From assembly GCA_948470475.1 (NCBI GenBank), contig OX419344.1, forward strand, positions 22,018,225-22,082,224: a stretch of DNA of 64,000 bases, in the 5' to 3' direction. Of the stretch, positions 53,801-62,052 are shown piece by piece. Each line of letters opens with the position of its first letter. Positions within the stretch are counted from its first letter, which is position 1. The notes beneath the pieces were generated by a model. That model had not been told where the DNA came from and did not search any database. It saw only the letters and a list, made by a program, of their open reading frames with translations. This DNA is from Galaxea fascicularis. Lineage: Eukaryota; Cnidaria; Anthozoa; Scleractinia; Euphylliidae. The position numbers and the translations under genes were made by a program.

Positions 53801-55694
53801 GCAAGGTGTGTCATCATGAAACTTCTCTTTGGTGCCTTTCTCATGTTTTGTTTATGGGGTGAATGCTATGTTTACGAGGTCGAGCTTCAATCTGGGACAA
53901 AACTGCATGGGAAAATAAAACAAACAATCAGTGTTTTAAAATCCTTCTCCAATTGTGTGTACATCAACCATATTAATTAGGTAACTTATCCTTCCTACCA
54001 CCTCAAACTCAGTGTTGAATTTGGGAAGCTTCCATTGCAAGGGAAACATTTCTGGGGCACAAACAGCATTAATTTGGTGAAGGCCAAGTTTTAAAGTCTG
54101 TTGATTATTGTCTGCACCTAGAAATGCTTTGAAGTGTAATTTTGAAGTTTTTGGCCTTGGTTTAGTGGTGTTTTGATGTATACTGTAAAGTAGTCAGCCG
54201 CAATTATTTGTTGAATCATTTAAAAACAGAGACCACAAAAACAAAGAAGCCATCAACAAAAAAGGTTGACCTGTTTGGTGATGATGAAGGTGAAGAAGAA
54301 GATGACGGTGATTTGTTCAAGGAAAAACCACCACCAAGAGAATCAGTTGAGGCACCCCCCAAGAAAAAGGTGTGTACTGGAAATTTTTCTGAATTCTTGT
54401 CAATTCTTGTGAGCATAAATCCAGAATGTACTGAGGTCAGGGGATCAAGCTCTGTTCTCTACTGCATGTTGTTTCTCTGCACAACAAATTTGCTTCATAG
54501 AATTAAAATTATGTTAATTAAAACACTGTGTGGCAACATTTATGACGTCCATCTTTGGGGATGAAGCTCAGATGTTTGAGAAGTACTGTCCCTTCACTGA
54601 TGAGACTGGCCATTAAACAAAAAGGTGTTATGCTATTCAAACGTGACTCTCTGCGTGTGCTGAAGGAGTTGAAATGAAATTGAAATCTGTGTTTGTACCA
54701 CTGAGTTACAGAGTCTGGCATGTAAATATTAGAGGGCTCTCCACGCGGCATTTTTTTATGGTGTCTTCCCTTACTCATCTACATACATATTGAGTGGTTC
54801 ATTTCCTAAACCCAGTCTAAACTTTAGCTTTGTGTGTTTATAGTGATGAAATCAATTGAATTGACATGTACCTGTCATGAGTTCTGAGTTTCTCTCTGGT
54901 ATTACTACAGGTACAGGTCCTCAAGCCACTTGAGTTTAAAGTTGCATTAATTTTCCATTTTGTTTGGTGCATTTTAGCTGCCTGTTGGTGCTGTGTCTAT
55001 GTTTGGTAGTTCACCACCACCACTGCTCATAGGCAAAAAAACTGAAGATGAAGAGGTACACATAACATCAAGATCAAAATGTTTTATCCTTACTCCACTT
55101 TCTAGCTGTACTATTTGATATTCATACTCCTCCCTTTCTCTCTCCTCCCTTGATGTTCCCCCCTCCTTCCCCCCACCCCCAACAAATTCTTACAGTATCT
55201 CATTATTTCACACATTCCTCCACTCCCTTCTGTTTTCTTACCCCCTTTTCCCCCATCCCTTTTATGCCCTTCTAGCAGGCCCCATACCCCCCATTAATAC
55301 CCTCTCTTTGTAATCCTTTTATTGCCGCAGAATTCCCCTATTTACATTTTTTTTGTCCCATTCTGATCAGGTTTATTTATTTGTGTTTGCAGAAGGATGA
55401 CACTGGCCTGTTCAGTGAGTCCAAAGCCACCCCACCACCCAAGAAGGCACCTGCAGAGGAAAAGCATCCCCCTGCATCACAGCCAAGCCAACCAAAGTCA
55501 GGGGGAGGACTGTTCAGTGATGAGGAGGAAGAAGAGGGGGGAGGGTTGTTTGGAAATCCTGTTGCTAAGACACAAACAAAAGCTGAAGTTAAGTCCAAAC
55601 CAAAACCAAAGACAACGATCAGCTTGTTTGATGATGATGAGCAAGATGACGAGGAAGATTTCTTTGCAGCTCCAGTAGCTTCAAAGGCAAATAG
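39411..55694 (+). CDS. WASHC2: WASH complex subunit 2 (FAM21-like), first 19 coding exons, 3' end outside or beyond the inserted element
   Basis: Exons: 39411-39662, 42915-43007, 43552-43623, 44069-44140, 47084-47198, 47421-47491, 47846-47939, 48511-48599, 49033-49110, 49525-49635, 50118-50478, 50664-50788, 51647-51707, 52924-53016, 53512-53543, 53637-53805, 54230-54369, 54978-55055, 55393-55694. Phases agree (2408 nt, 802 codons plus 2 bases). After a Pro-rich start comes the conserved WASH-binding head: VWERSWSVSELRKGSANWSL, then LQEFSQKMISQTHEI and NDFLMLSNNQFIEN. PLPHLIG follows, and then a long acidic tail with many LF motifs (DDLFGEKK, DLFGQ, GLFGGE, NLFDDFEGDK, GLFDGDDEDDLFS). KKIPAGAVSIFG and LPVGAVSMFG are paired repeats. 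In the family the head joins the WASH complex on endosomes and the LF tail binds retromer VPS35 and lipids. The last exon ends in phase 2 and the next one is not visible; a Polinton begins 287 bp further on. Confidence 0.92.
40099..40387 (+). mobile_element. About 290-bp dispersed repeat, copy B
   Basis: Same family as 11643-11938, opposite orientation, here in the first intron of WASHC2. No long terminal inverted repeats are visible, so the class is unclear (MITE or SINE-like). Confidence 0.85.
41000..41760. repeat. GC-richer block in WASHC2 intron 1
   Basis: Composition changes sharply from AT-rich intron to about even GC. Short open frames occur on both strands but none is recognisable. 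Probably a decayed inserted element; no terminal repeats found. Confidence 0.3.
44707..46400. mobile_element. 1.7-kb DNA transposon-like element with about 320-bp inverted ends
   Basis: The left end (44707-45030) and right end (46085-46400) are near-identical reverse complements, both bounded by the palindrome TACAGCTGTA and rich in TGGCCCATGAGGGCCATA units and long A/T tracts. The roughly 1-kb middle holds a minus-strand frame at 45386-45601 resembling the helix-turn-helix front of integrase-like transposases. The element lies in the WASHC2 intron between exons 4 and 5 and seems defective. Confidence 0.85.
45386..45601 (-). pseudogene. Fragment of an integrase/transposase-like protein
   Basis: 71 residues with GYRALHQKIRDVHGLSVPRN, a pattern I recall from the N-terminal DNA-binding part of integrase-core-like transposon proteins of aquatic animals. 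No catalytic part follows, so it is a remnant inside the element at 44707-46400. Confidence 0.45.
48041..48236. mobile_element. Fold-back MITE, full copy
   Basis: Arms 48041-48084 and 48193-48236 are near-perfect reverse complements, starting ACTTTAAAGAAAATGACAAA. It lies in the WASHC2 intron between exons at 47846-47939 and 48511-48599. There is no coding capacity. Another, half-length copy lies at 7130-7246. Confidence 0.85.
48650..48850 (+). mobile_element. tRNA-derived SINE, copy 2 (WASHC2 intron)
   Basis: GGATGGCACAGTGTTGAGAG resembles an A box and CTGGTTCAATTCCC a B box, about the tRNA spacing apart. The downstream body is shared with 29893-30100. The open frame running from the preceding exon into it is an intron read-through, not coding. 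Confidence 0.75.
50196..50225 (+). repeat. GAT repeat coding for poly-Asp in WASHC2
   Basis: Eight GAT codons in the exon at 50118-50478 give an Asp run; a later CAC/CAT stretch in the same exon gives a His run (near 50347-50370). Confidence 0.85.
50541..50612 (+). repeat. tRNA-like SINE head in a WASHC2 intron
   Basis: TGGTTGGCTCAGTTAACAGA followed about 40 bases later by CACGTTCAAACACTGG has the arrangement of pol III A and B boxes. The rest does not match the other SINE copies. A functional tRNA is unlikely. Confidence 0.45.
50790..50830 (+). repeat. ATT microsatellite
   Basis: ATT units start directly at the donor of the WASHC2 exon ending at 50788 (GACAAG/GTTATT). The donor is therefore a weak, repeat-embedded GTTATT. 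Confidence 0.8.
52600..52805 (+). repeat. Short CGCGTATG-type repeats
   Basis: ATACGCGCATA, ATACGCGTATG and TACGCGTATGCGCATA recur within 200 bp in a WASHC2 intron, with strictly alternating purine/pyrimidine runs. Confidence 0.55.
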
Positions 55695-55974
55695 GTATGT
55701 ACTACATTCATTTGATACCATTGTCTGGGGTTTTTTAGCTACTTTTTTTATTTGGGTGTGCTAGGGGAAAAAGTCAGTTCAGGCAAACAAGGTTTGGGGA
55801 GGGAGGCTCCCTATCTCCAGGTCTCACCTGGGTTTCCTTTGTTAACTTTGCCAATACCCTCCTAACAGTTCCTTCACAGGCTCATAAATTATGTCATCCT
55901 GAATACTGGCAATTTCTGTTATCTGCCAAGAAGTACAGACCTTTGGTTGAGGCTTAGCAATCAGTCAGTTATTA

Positions 55975-55980
55975 CTCTTC
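55975..55980. other. Left target-site duplication of the Polinton-like element
   Basis: CTCTTC, matching CTTTTC at 63130-63135 with one difference. Six bases is the duplication size known for Polintons. Confidence 0.65.
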
Positions 55981-56162
55981 AGTAGTATGTAAAGTATTAA
56001 CCAAATACCATTTCCTTCTACAGAGACAGAACAGCCCTGGAAACGCCCACCAGCAGTCATTCCCGCTCTTGACATTGCAGGAATGCCAGCTGGTGGGCGT
56101 TTTACGAGGCATTCTATCCCTGGAGTGCGGAAATGCTATTCGGTTAATACTTTACATACTAC
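55981..56162 (+). repeat. Left terminal inverted repeat, itself a fold-back
   Basis: The first 22 bases reappear reverse-complemented at 56143-56162, and CGCCCACCAGC..CATTCC pairs with GGAATGCCAGCTGGTGGGCG, so the whole terminal repeat can fold into one hairpin. A splice-acceptor-like TTTCCTTCTACAG sits near 56011-56023. Confidence 0.85.
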
Positions 56163-58737
56163 TTGGGGAACAGCGGCGCGGGGCGGCAGCCCACCCATTA
56201 GAGGAATTCAATCCCCAGCACCGATGGCAGCCCAGCCAGCTCGCCGGCACAACATCAGAGACCCCGTAACGGGGCGCGTCATTGCGGCCGATCCACAGAG
56301 GAGGAAAGAAGGAGCCCCGTGCCACGCAATCAGGGACCTGGCCACAGGGAGGTCCGTTCCCAATCCTCAAAAGAGGGAATGAAGACTGAGGTACACCCTG
56401 AGAGATCCCGCAACAGGATGCTTCATCAGAAATCCGCAAAATTTTCAGAATATACCCATGGTGAGAAACTGGGTTCTTCCAGAGGAAGAGCGCCAGCTTG
56501 CAGGGCCGAGGAGGCAAAGAAGGGAAATGGCCGAAGATGCAATGGGGGCAAGGCGCCTTGTCGATGTCGGAGAGAAAGACATGGACTGCGACCCCCGACT
56601 TGAGGGAAGCGAAGTGGTGCGGGGCAGGAGATTCATCCGCTGGAGAATGACCAGACTTCTGGAAGAAAATGAAATGCAGGACCATACGGGTGCGATGATG
56701 GATAAGCTTCGCGAAAATGTGCAAACTTCGTTTTTCCTCAGGCATGCGTATGAAACTTTGCTGAGGAATCGAGAAAACGGGGATGAAAACCACGATATGG
56801 GAGAATCAGGGGTCACCATGGTTCAACCGGATTGAAGGGTTGGTGCAATGAGGAGCCAATCGTCGGTTTCAATTTGGGAAAATACGATCTGAACCAGATC
56901 AAGGAGCACTTCGTCAAGCAGCTGGTGGAGGGGGAAGACTCACTGCAGGTCGCGAAAAAAGCCAGCAAAATCTACTACATAAGGCACCCGAAATACAAGT
57001 TCCTGAACATCATCAACTATCTAGGCCCCGGAACCAGCTACGACAGCTGGGTGAAGGCGTACACGGGCATAGCCGCAAAATCGTGGTTCCCCTACGAGTG
57101 GTTCGACAGCGCGGACAAGCTGGATTTCAAGGGGCTTCCCCCTTACGAGAGCTGGTGGAGCAAGCTAAAGAAAGATTACCTGCTGACCAAGGCGGAATAC
57201 GAAAGCTGCGTGCAGGAGTTCCAGATGCAAAACATGCAAACCTTCGCCGACTGGCTGCGGCGCTACAACAACCAGGAAGCGCTGCAGAAGATGCGGGAAG
57301 TGTTCATGGAGCAGAACCGGATAGACATTCTGAAAGATGCGGAGAGCATCCCCGGCGTGTTGATGCACTATCTGCTGCAGAGGGCGCTTGAAAATGGGGC
57401 AGATCTTTGCTCGCCCTGCGAGGAGTATGCGATGCTAATAAGGGCAGTCGTGGGGAGCCCGAATTTGGTCTTCACGCGCCTCTACGAAAGCGGGCAAACC
57501 TGGATCCGCGCCCACCAGGGAGGGCAGCAGCTGTGCAAGAAGGTTCTGGGGTACCACGCGAATGTGCTCTATCTGTCGACAATGCTGAAGGCCATGCCCT
57601 GCTGGAAGGGGGAGGTGGTGCATTTCGCCAACCCGGCAGAAGATGCGGCAGAGTCCACCTGGAAAGTGTTGGCAAAGGAATGGTTCAACTACGCGAAGGT
57701 CGACATCGAAATCCCGGAGCCGTTGTGGGGAAAGTTCGAAGAAATGTGCCCGTTCTTTCTGAACAAGGAGGTGCTGCAGGAAGCGGTTACGCCGCACGTG
57801 CAGGAGTACCTGCGGCGCACGGGGCGCCACAGGGGCGACAGGCAAAAGCTGGTGGGGGCGCTGGCGGCGGAAAAAATGCTGGTCTACGAGCCTCTCCTGC
57901 AGTGGTACCTGGCACACAGCGCAGCAATCAAAGCGGTCCACTGAACCATCGACTACATGCCCAGCTAGATTTTCATGTGGTTTGTCGAGAAGGTGACAGC
58001 GGTACGAAGAACGGGGGAGGCGGACAAAAGCAATGTGCTGCTGGCAGACGTGTACAAGCTGCTGGGGAACAGGGCCTATGGCAAGATGATCGAGGCACTG
58101 GAGTGCCAAACGTCGATGAGTTACATGAGAAAGCGAGAAAGTTACACAAGAAGAGCGAAAAGAAGGTCGACCAGGCACTGCACAGCGTCTATTTCGCAGA
58201 TCTGGACGAAATCGGGGAAGCCTATGAGCTGGAAAGTCGGAAAAAGAAGATCAAAATCACTCTCCCATTCCAAGTCGGAATTGCAGTCTATCAGCTGGCG
58301 ATGCTGCGAATGTTGGAGTTCTATTACAATTTCCTCGACAGATTTGTCGACCGGAAGGACTTCGAGCACATCCAGATGGACACGGATAGCAACTACCTAG
58401 CGATCAGCGGCGAAACTCTCGAAGAGCTGGTGAAGTTGGAAAAGCGCACAGATGGGTAGCGAATGATTGCGCTGTGCTCGAAATGCTACTTCGCCGAAAA
58501 AGAGGAGGGGGGGGGGAAATAAGCTCTCGACCAAGGGGATGTCAAAGCAGCACAACGAACAAGGGGGTGTTTCAAAGCGGCGCTGGGGGGCGAGATAGAC
58601 ATGGCGAGGAATCAGGGGTTTCGAATGCTGGGGGAGAAGATGATGACCTATGAGCAGCAAAAGCTCGGGATATCCACTTATTACGATAAAGGTACGTGCT
58701 GCCAGACGGAATTCACACAGAACCTGTTGAATATCAC
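56083..58737 (+). pseudogene. Protein-primed family B DNA polymerase of the Polinton, broken
   Basis: The longest intact piece is 56832-57944 (370 codons), containing a 3'-5' exonuclease-domain remainder and palm/TPR-region features (GFNLGKYDLN, NYLGPGTSYD, DADSIPG-like context, MPCWKGE). Motif B-like NRAYGKMIE is at about 58067-58093 and motif C MDTDS at 58376-58390, in separate frame segments. Breaks seen: in-frame stop near 56382, frame change near 56830, stops at 57942 and about 57966, frame change near 58115, stops at 58457 and about 58518. The position where family members have the motif A aspartate reads CAC (His) at 57555-57557. Before the conserved part, 56240-56450 encodes three degenerate RDxxTGR..NPQ repeats. 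The tail, near 58620-58700, still shows a family-like MMTYEQQKLG segment. It is not functional as it stands. Confidence 0.85.
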
Positions 58738-59066
58738 TTGGGGGGCGCCGGCTAGCTCGGGTTGGTCGGCGGCAGTTCAGTATTCGGAGAACAACCATCA
58801 ATTCTTCGTGGACAAAGCTGCGTTTCGGTCCGCTGCGTAGCTAATACAAGACAGGTTGACCCTGTTTGACCATAGCGCAGGCAAGCTCGAAAGTTTCCAG
58901 AGACCAATTCGGATCTGTCACGCGCCACTTTCCGCCTTCCAATTCTCCGGGAGCAAGCAAATAGCAAACCTCCACATCGGAGGGAAGGGTTCTTTCAGCT
59001 GCTCCAACAGGTCTTCACTATGGAGCTGTCGAAGTGTGGGCATAAACAGTCCGTTCCTTGATCGCG
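58738..59066. other. Short interval between convergent polymerase and integrase genes
   Basis: Nothing recognisable; small open frames on both strands only. Confidence 0.4.
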
Positions 59067-59912
59067 TCAACAGGTTTTTGCCCTGTCAGCCGCGTGACCC
59101 GTCCCGTTGAGAGCGGCAACAACTTTCAGCAGCCTCTTCACCCACATCCGTGCTCGCTTACCAGCTGGCGGGCGCATCTCCACAGCGTGCTGGTGCCTGA
59201 AAAGCCGCTCAGCGAGAGTGCGGTTGAATCGCTCGACAATCGCTTGGTCGCGGTGAACTTCAGGAATTCCTCACCGGATGTTCGTTCCGTGGCTTTCCAT
59301 CGCTCGCGTGACAGCGCCAATGAACTCTCGGCCAGGATCAACTTGCAGCAGTTTCGGCCATTTCAAAGGACCTTGTGCGTGAATTCGCCCAAAAGCTTGT
59401 GCGACTTCTTCCGAATTTTTCGAAACCAAGGCTTCAGCTTCTTTGAAACGGCTGGCGATGTCGGCAACAGTGAGCGCGTATTTGAAAACCTTCCGCCCGA
59501 TGCGGTCATGGGGCATGAAAAGAAGGTCAGCTTGGTGCGCGGCGTTGGGTACAGGCATATCGAACTTCAGGCGGGGAATACGCCGCAGCGCGGGCCAAAA
59601 CATTTGCCAAAGCGCCTGTCTCGTCAACCATTCTTTCACGGTGCTTGCCGGAACCTTTGCTGCCGCGGCTAATTTCTTGACTGCAGCGTGACCTTTCCAG
59701 TACCTGCGCAGGCTGTAATAAATTTTCGAGAGGCGACGCTCTTTTGAAGTTCGAGTTTCCATATATAATGGCCAACATTTGCTGCAGGAAATGACTGGTC
59801 GACAACCTTGTCGGGGGGGCTGTTTGCCTGACGTGTGTGAACAAGGAGAACGCTCCCAAAACGCAGCAGACTTCAGACAAGTGCTGCGGGCAAGAAATGA
59901 TCCAGCCGGCAA
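59067..59912 (-). pseudogene. Retrovirus-like DDE integrase of the Polinton, one in-frame stop
   Basis: The frame opens at 59912 and runs 213 codons to TGA at 59271-59273, then continues in the same frame to 59067. The N-terminal part has an HTH-like basic region (KIYYSLRRYWKG, STVKEWLTRQ). The core has HQADLLFMP (first Asp) and LLQVDPGREF (second Asp). The segment carrying the third acidic residue (AIVERFNRT) lies after the stop, so the catalytic triad is split. The family integrates Polintons with 6-bp duplications, consistent with the flanks here. It is transcribed opposite to the polymerase, with which it converges. Confidence 0.82.
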
Positions 59913-60154
59913 CGTTTGAACGTATTTGCTAGAAGTGCAGAAAAACTCGAAGAAGACACAACGTTCATGGAGAGAAAATTTTCACCCGCAACTCCGCCAA
60001 GGACTCACCTCCATCAAATCCTAAAGAGACACGGGATGTTTGTTTTCTGTGTAATTACTTTTTCAAACCGTTCCGAAAAGCGCTTGCCCGCAGAAGAAAG
60101 CGATTCTTCAGCGTCTTTCACCCGCTTTCTGGGGAATTCGCCGAAACCTAAGGA
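59913..60154. other. Unassigned Polinton interval
   Basis: No credible gene. A plus-strand open frame of about 100 codons from 59916 has no recognisable feature and overlaps the hypothetical minus gene. Confidence 0.3.
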
Positions 60155-60637
60155 TCAAAGTGGGCGCGAGTTTTTCTCGGTGGTGTCAGAAAAATTCGCA
60201 ATGAACTTTCCGCGGTATTCCTGCTGAACTTCATCAGGGATCTCCATACAATGATCACTGACGAAGCCGTCGACCATTTTCAACCTGTCGAGAAAGGTTT
60301 TCTCATCAAAAGGGTCGCCCCTGAGAAAGAACCGGATCTTGTTCAGGATTTTCTTGTACTCAACCCGAGCGAAGTCAGCCAGCTCCGCTTTTTTGTCGTA
60401 TTTTTTGAAGCTGGCGACCACTTAAGCCAAACCAACCCCCGTCAAAGTGGCCAGAACAGCGGGGTTCAAAGTGACCCCTCCGGCGACCACCAAAGTGACG
60501 ATCAGCTCTCCTGCCGCGAGGTTGCAAACCAGATTCTTCCGCTTGAAGTGGCGGAACAGCTCGGCATAGCGCGTTGTCACAACAAAGAACGGGCGGCGGA
60601 TGCTCAAGCTCAAATGCGGTGTCTGCGGGATTAGCAA
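60155..60637 (-). pseudogene. Polinton hypothetical protein with a hydrophobic segment, one in-frame stop
   Basis: One minus-strand frame runs from 60637 to 60155, interrupted by a single TAA at 60422-60424. The upstream part has a basic stretch then about 30 hydrophobic residues (ELIVTLVVAGGVTLNPAVLA), possibly a membrane span. The downstream part is charged and helical in character (KKILNKIRFFLRGDPFDEKT). I cannot assign a function. Confidence 0.5.
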
Positions 60638-60738
60638 AACCAGTTTGCTGCCAAGAGAGGGCGTGAAAAAAAGGGGCGAGGGTTACTCCTAGGACCAAAC
60701 AGCCCGCTGTCCGGCATTCCAATTCTGGGGGACATCTT
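60635..60738 (+). CDS. Small open frame upstream of the PLA2 gene
   Basis: A 33-codon stop-to-stop frame with a basic start (AAKRGREKKGRG) and a hydrophobic Pro/Gly end (LLLGPNSPLSGIPILGDIF). It has no ATG. It could be a short virion-like peptide, or the front of the PLA2 protein shifted by one frame change. Uncertain. Confidence 0.3.
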
Positions 60739-61161
60739 TTGAGCGGCGCGGGGGTTGATGTTCACAAACTGATCGGAAAGCTGCCTGCTCCCGCGGGGGA
60801 CTGGACGTTGCCGGGGCACTACTACACGGGCCCCTACAACCCTTTGGATGAACAGCTTCGATATAACCCCGAAACAGGGGAAATACAAGAAGTTTTTCAA
60901 CAACCGTCCAGCGCCACCGATGCGGTTGCCATGCAGCACGACGTCGACTACGGCAGCTGCAGTTTTCGCAAAGAAAGATATGGCAAGGACGAAAAAAAGT
61001 GCAAACTCAAGGCTGACCGCAAAATGGTCAAGTCGCTCGACGCGATCCCTTGGAAAGAACGGCAGTGGGGCCACGCTCTTGCTCGGACCGCAATCAACGC
61101 GAAACAAAAACTCGGGCTAAGCGTTAACACTCGCACTCGTCGTCCTACTCGCCGCAGATAA
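60739..61161 (+). CDS. Phospholipase A2-like domain protein (parvovirus VP1 type)
   Basis: The frame is intact for 141 codons and opens further upstream to 60667. There is no ATG near the start; 60739 is TTG, so initiation is unclear. Key motifs: LPGHYYTGPYNPLD (calcium-loop-like YxGPxN) and, about 25 residues on, DAVAMQHDVDYGSC (catalytic His-Asp pair). Two Cys follow, then a basic helical region, and the C-terminus is RRPTRRR. This arrangement matches the PLA2 domain known in parvovirus capsid VP1 and, from memory, in adintovirus/Polinton relatives, where it helps particles cross membranes. The 3' end overlaps the end of the minus-strand Cys-rich gene by 17 bases. It is among the few unbroken frames of the element. 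Confidence 0.72.
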   Translation: MSGAGVDVHKLIGKLPAPAGDWTLPGHYYTGPYNPLDEQLRYNPETGEIQEVFQQPSSATDAVAMQHDVDYGSCSFRKERYGKDEKKCKLKADRKMVKSLDAIPWKERQWGHALARTAINAKQKLGLSVNTRTRRPTRRR

Positions 61162-61409
61162 TGCAACCCCCTTCCTCGCACATGCAGAAATCTCGCCCCC
61201 GCGGCAAATCGCACTCCGGGCAGATAGGAATTCCTTCTGCTGGCACGCCGGGGCAAGGGCTCCCTTGGAAGCAGTTACACACTTCACAATACCACATTTA
61301 TATGTCTCCGAAAAAACACATTGCGGCGGGGGTAGTTCGGGGCGATTTTTACGTTTTCTGCGATTTTTTTAAGAAGGTCAAGCAGTTCTTCTAACGATAT
61401 GTGCGCCAT
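61145..61409 (-). pseudogene. Cys-rich (zinc-finger-like) Polinton protein, probably frameshifted
   Basis: ATG at 61409 starts a helical stretch (MAHISLEELLDLLKKIAENV). That frame stops near 61285, while a neighbouring frame from 61297 gives a Cys-rich 50-residue end: MWYCEVCNCFQGS, CPECDLPRG, FCMCEEGGCIICGE, stop at 61145. One indel near 61300 would explain both halves. About ten Cys in paired CxxC/CxC spacing suggest a metal-binding module. The start overlaps the end of the GIY-YIG-like gene. Confidence 0.55.
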
Positions 61410-62044
61410 TTTCTCGATGGCAGAGCTTTCCTCTTTTTTCCAATTCGCGCAAGACCGCCGTTTCTGTTTCTTTAGCTTTTTTTACAGTTTCGGTTTCGAC
61501 GGTCGCCGCGTATATGAACTTGTGCAAAAAACACGTTCGGAACGCGTTGTCGTGCAGCCGCCGTTTCAGGTCGCTTGTGTGCCCTACTTTGTAGCCTGAG
61601 TATCAGGCCCTATCAGGGAAGCGGGGACGAGGGGAAGGAAGAGAAGGGCCTGACACAAAGCCATTGATTCGCTTGTGTCCAACATCCAGATTCTGGATGT
61701 TACGCTAATTGGTCAAAAGACAATAAGAAACGTCACGTGAGTCAACCGGAAGTCAAGCTTCCAGCGCAGGGGTTACAGACGCCATATTGAAGTTTACTCT
61801 CATGACACATGACAGTTACCGGAAGTGATTTTGATTGGCTAATTATAACACGCGCTGTCTGGGGGTGGAAGGCTTCTGAGAAGCTGTTTGTGTCAGGCGT
61901 TTCTTCCTTCGCTTTCTCGCTCTTTTTGCCTTCACCACCCTAGAAACGCCTGATACTCAGGCTACCTACTTTGAAAACTTGGTTGGCGCCAAAGTAGGCG
62001 TCAAAAGTCATGTGATGTGCGACATAAAAGCCGGGGATTTTCAT
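61378..62044 (-). pseudogene. GIY-YIG nuclease-like gene split by a nested MITE
   Basis: The 5' part (62044-61966) begins MKIPGFYVAHHMT and ends in FKV; the 3' part (61590-61378) starts KVGHTSDLKRRLHD and continues to KAKETETAVLRELEKRGK before its stop. The KVGHT..DLKRRL signature and the later Glu-rich helix resemble the GIY-YIG/T5orf172-type endonuclease family. Both parts are otherwise open and in agreement at the repeated CTACTTT, so the only visible lesion is the inserted element at 61591-61965. Function in Polintons is unknown to me; a structure-specific nuclease role is inference. Confidence 0.6.
61591..61965. mobile_element. 375-bp MITE nested in the Polinton
   Basis: Ends GTAGCCTGAGTATCAGGC and GCCTGATACTCAGGCTAC are exact inverted repeats, flanked by direct CTACTTT at 61584-61590 and 61966-61972. 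Non-coding. It postdates the Polinton insertion or at least the gene it splits. Confidence 0.92.
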
Positions 62045-62052
62045 CGCCTATA

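Noticed and set aside
57407..58130. Long plus-strand frame overlapping the polymerase
   Set aside because: Its first part is a GC-driven shadow of the polymerase frame; only its last part (from about 58115) carries polymerase sequence and is included in the pseudogene.
60631..61107. 158-codon minus-strand frame opposite the PLA2 gene
   Set aside because: It is the antisense of the PLA2 frame and shows no protein features of its own.
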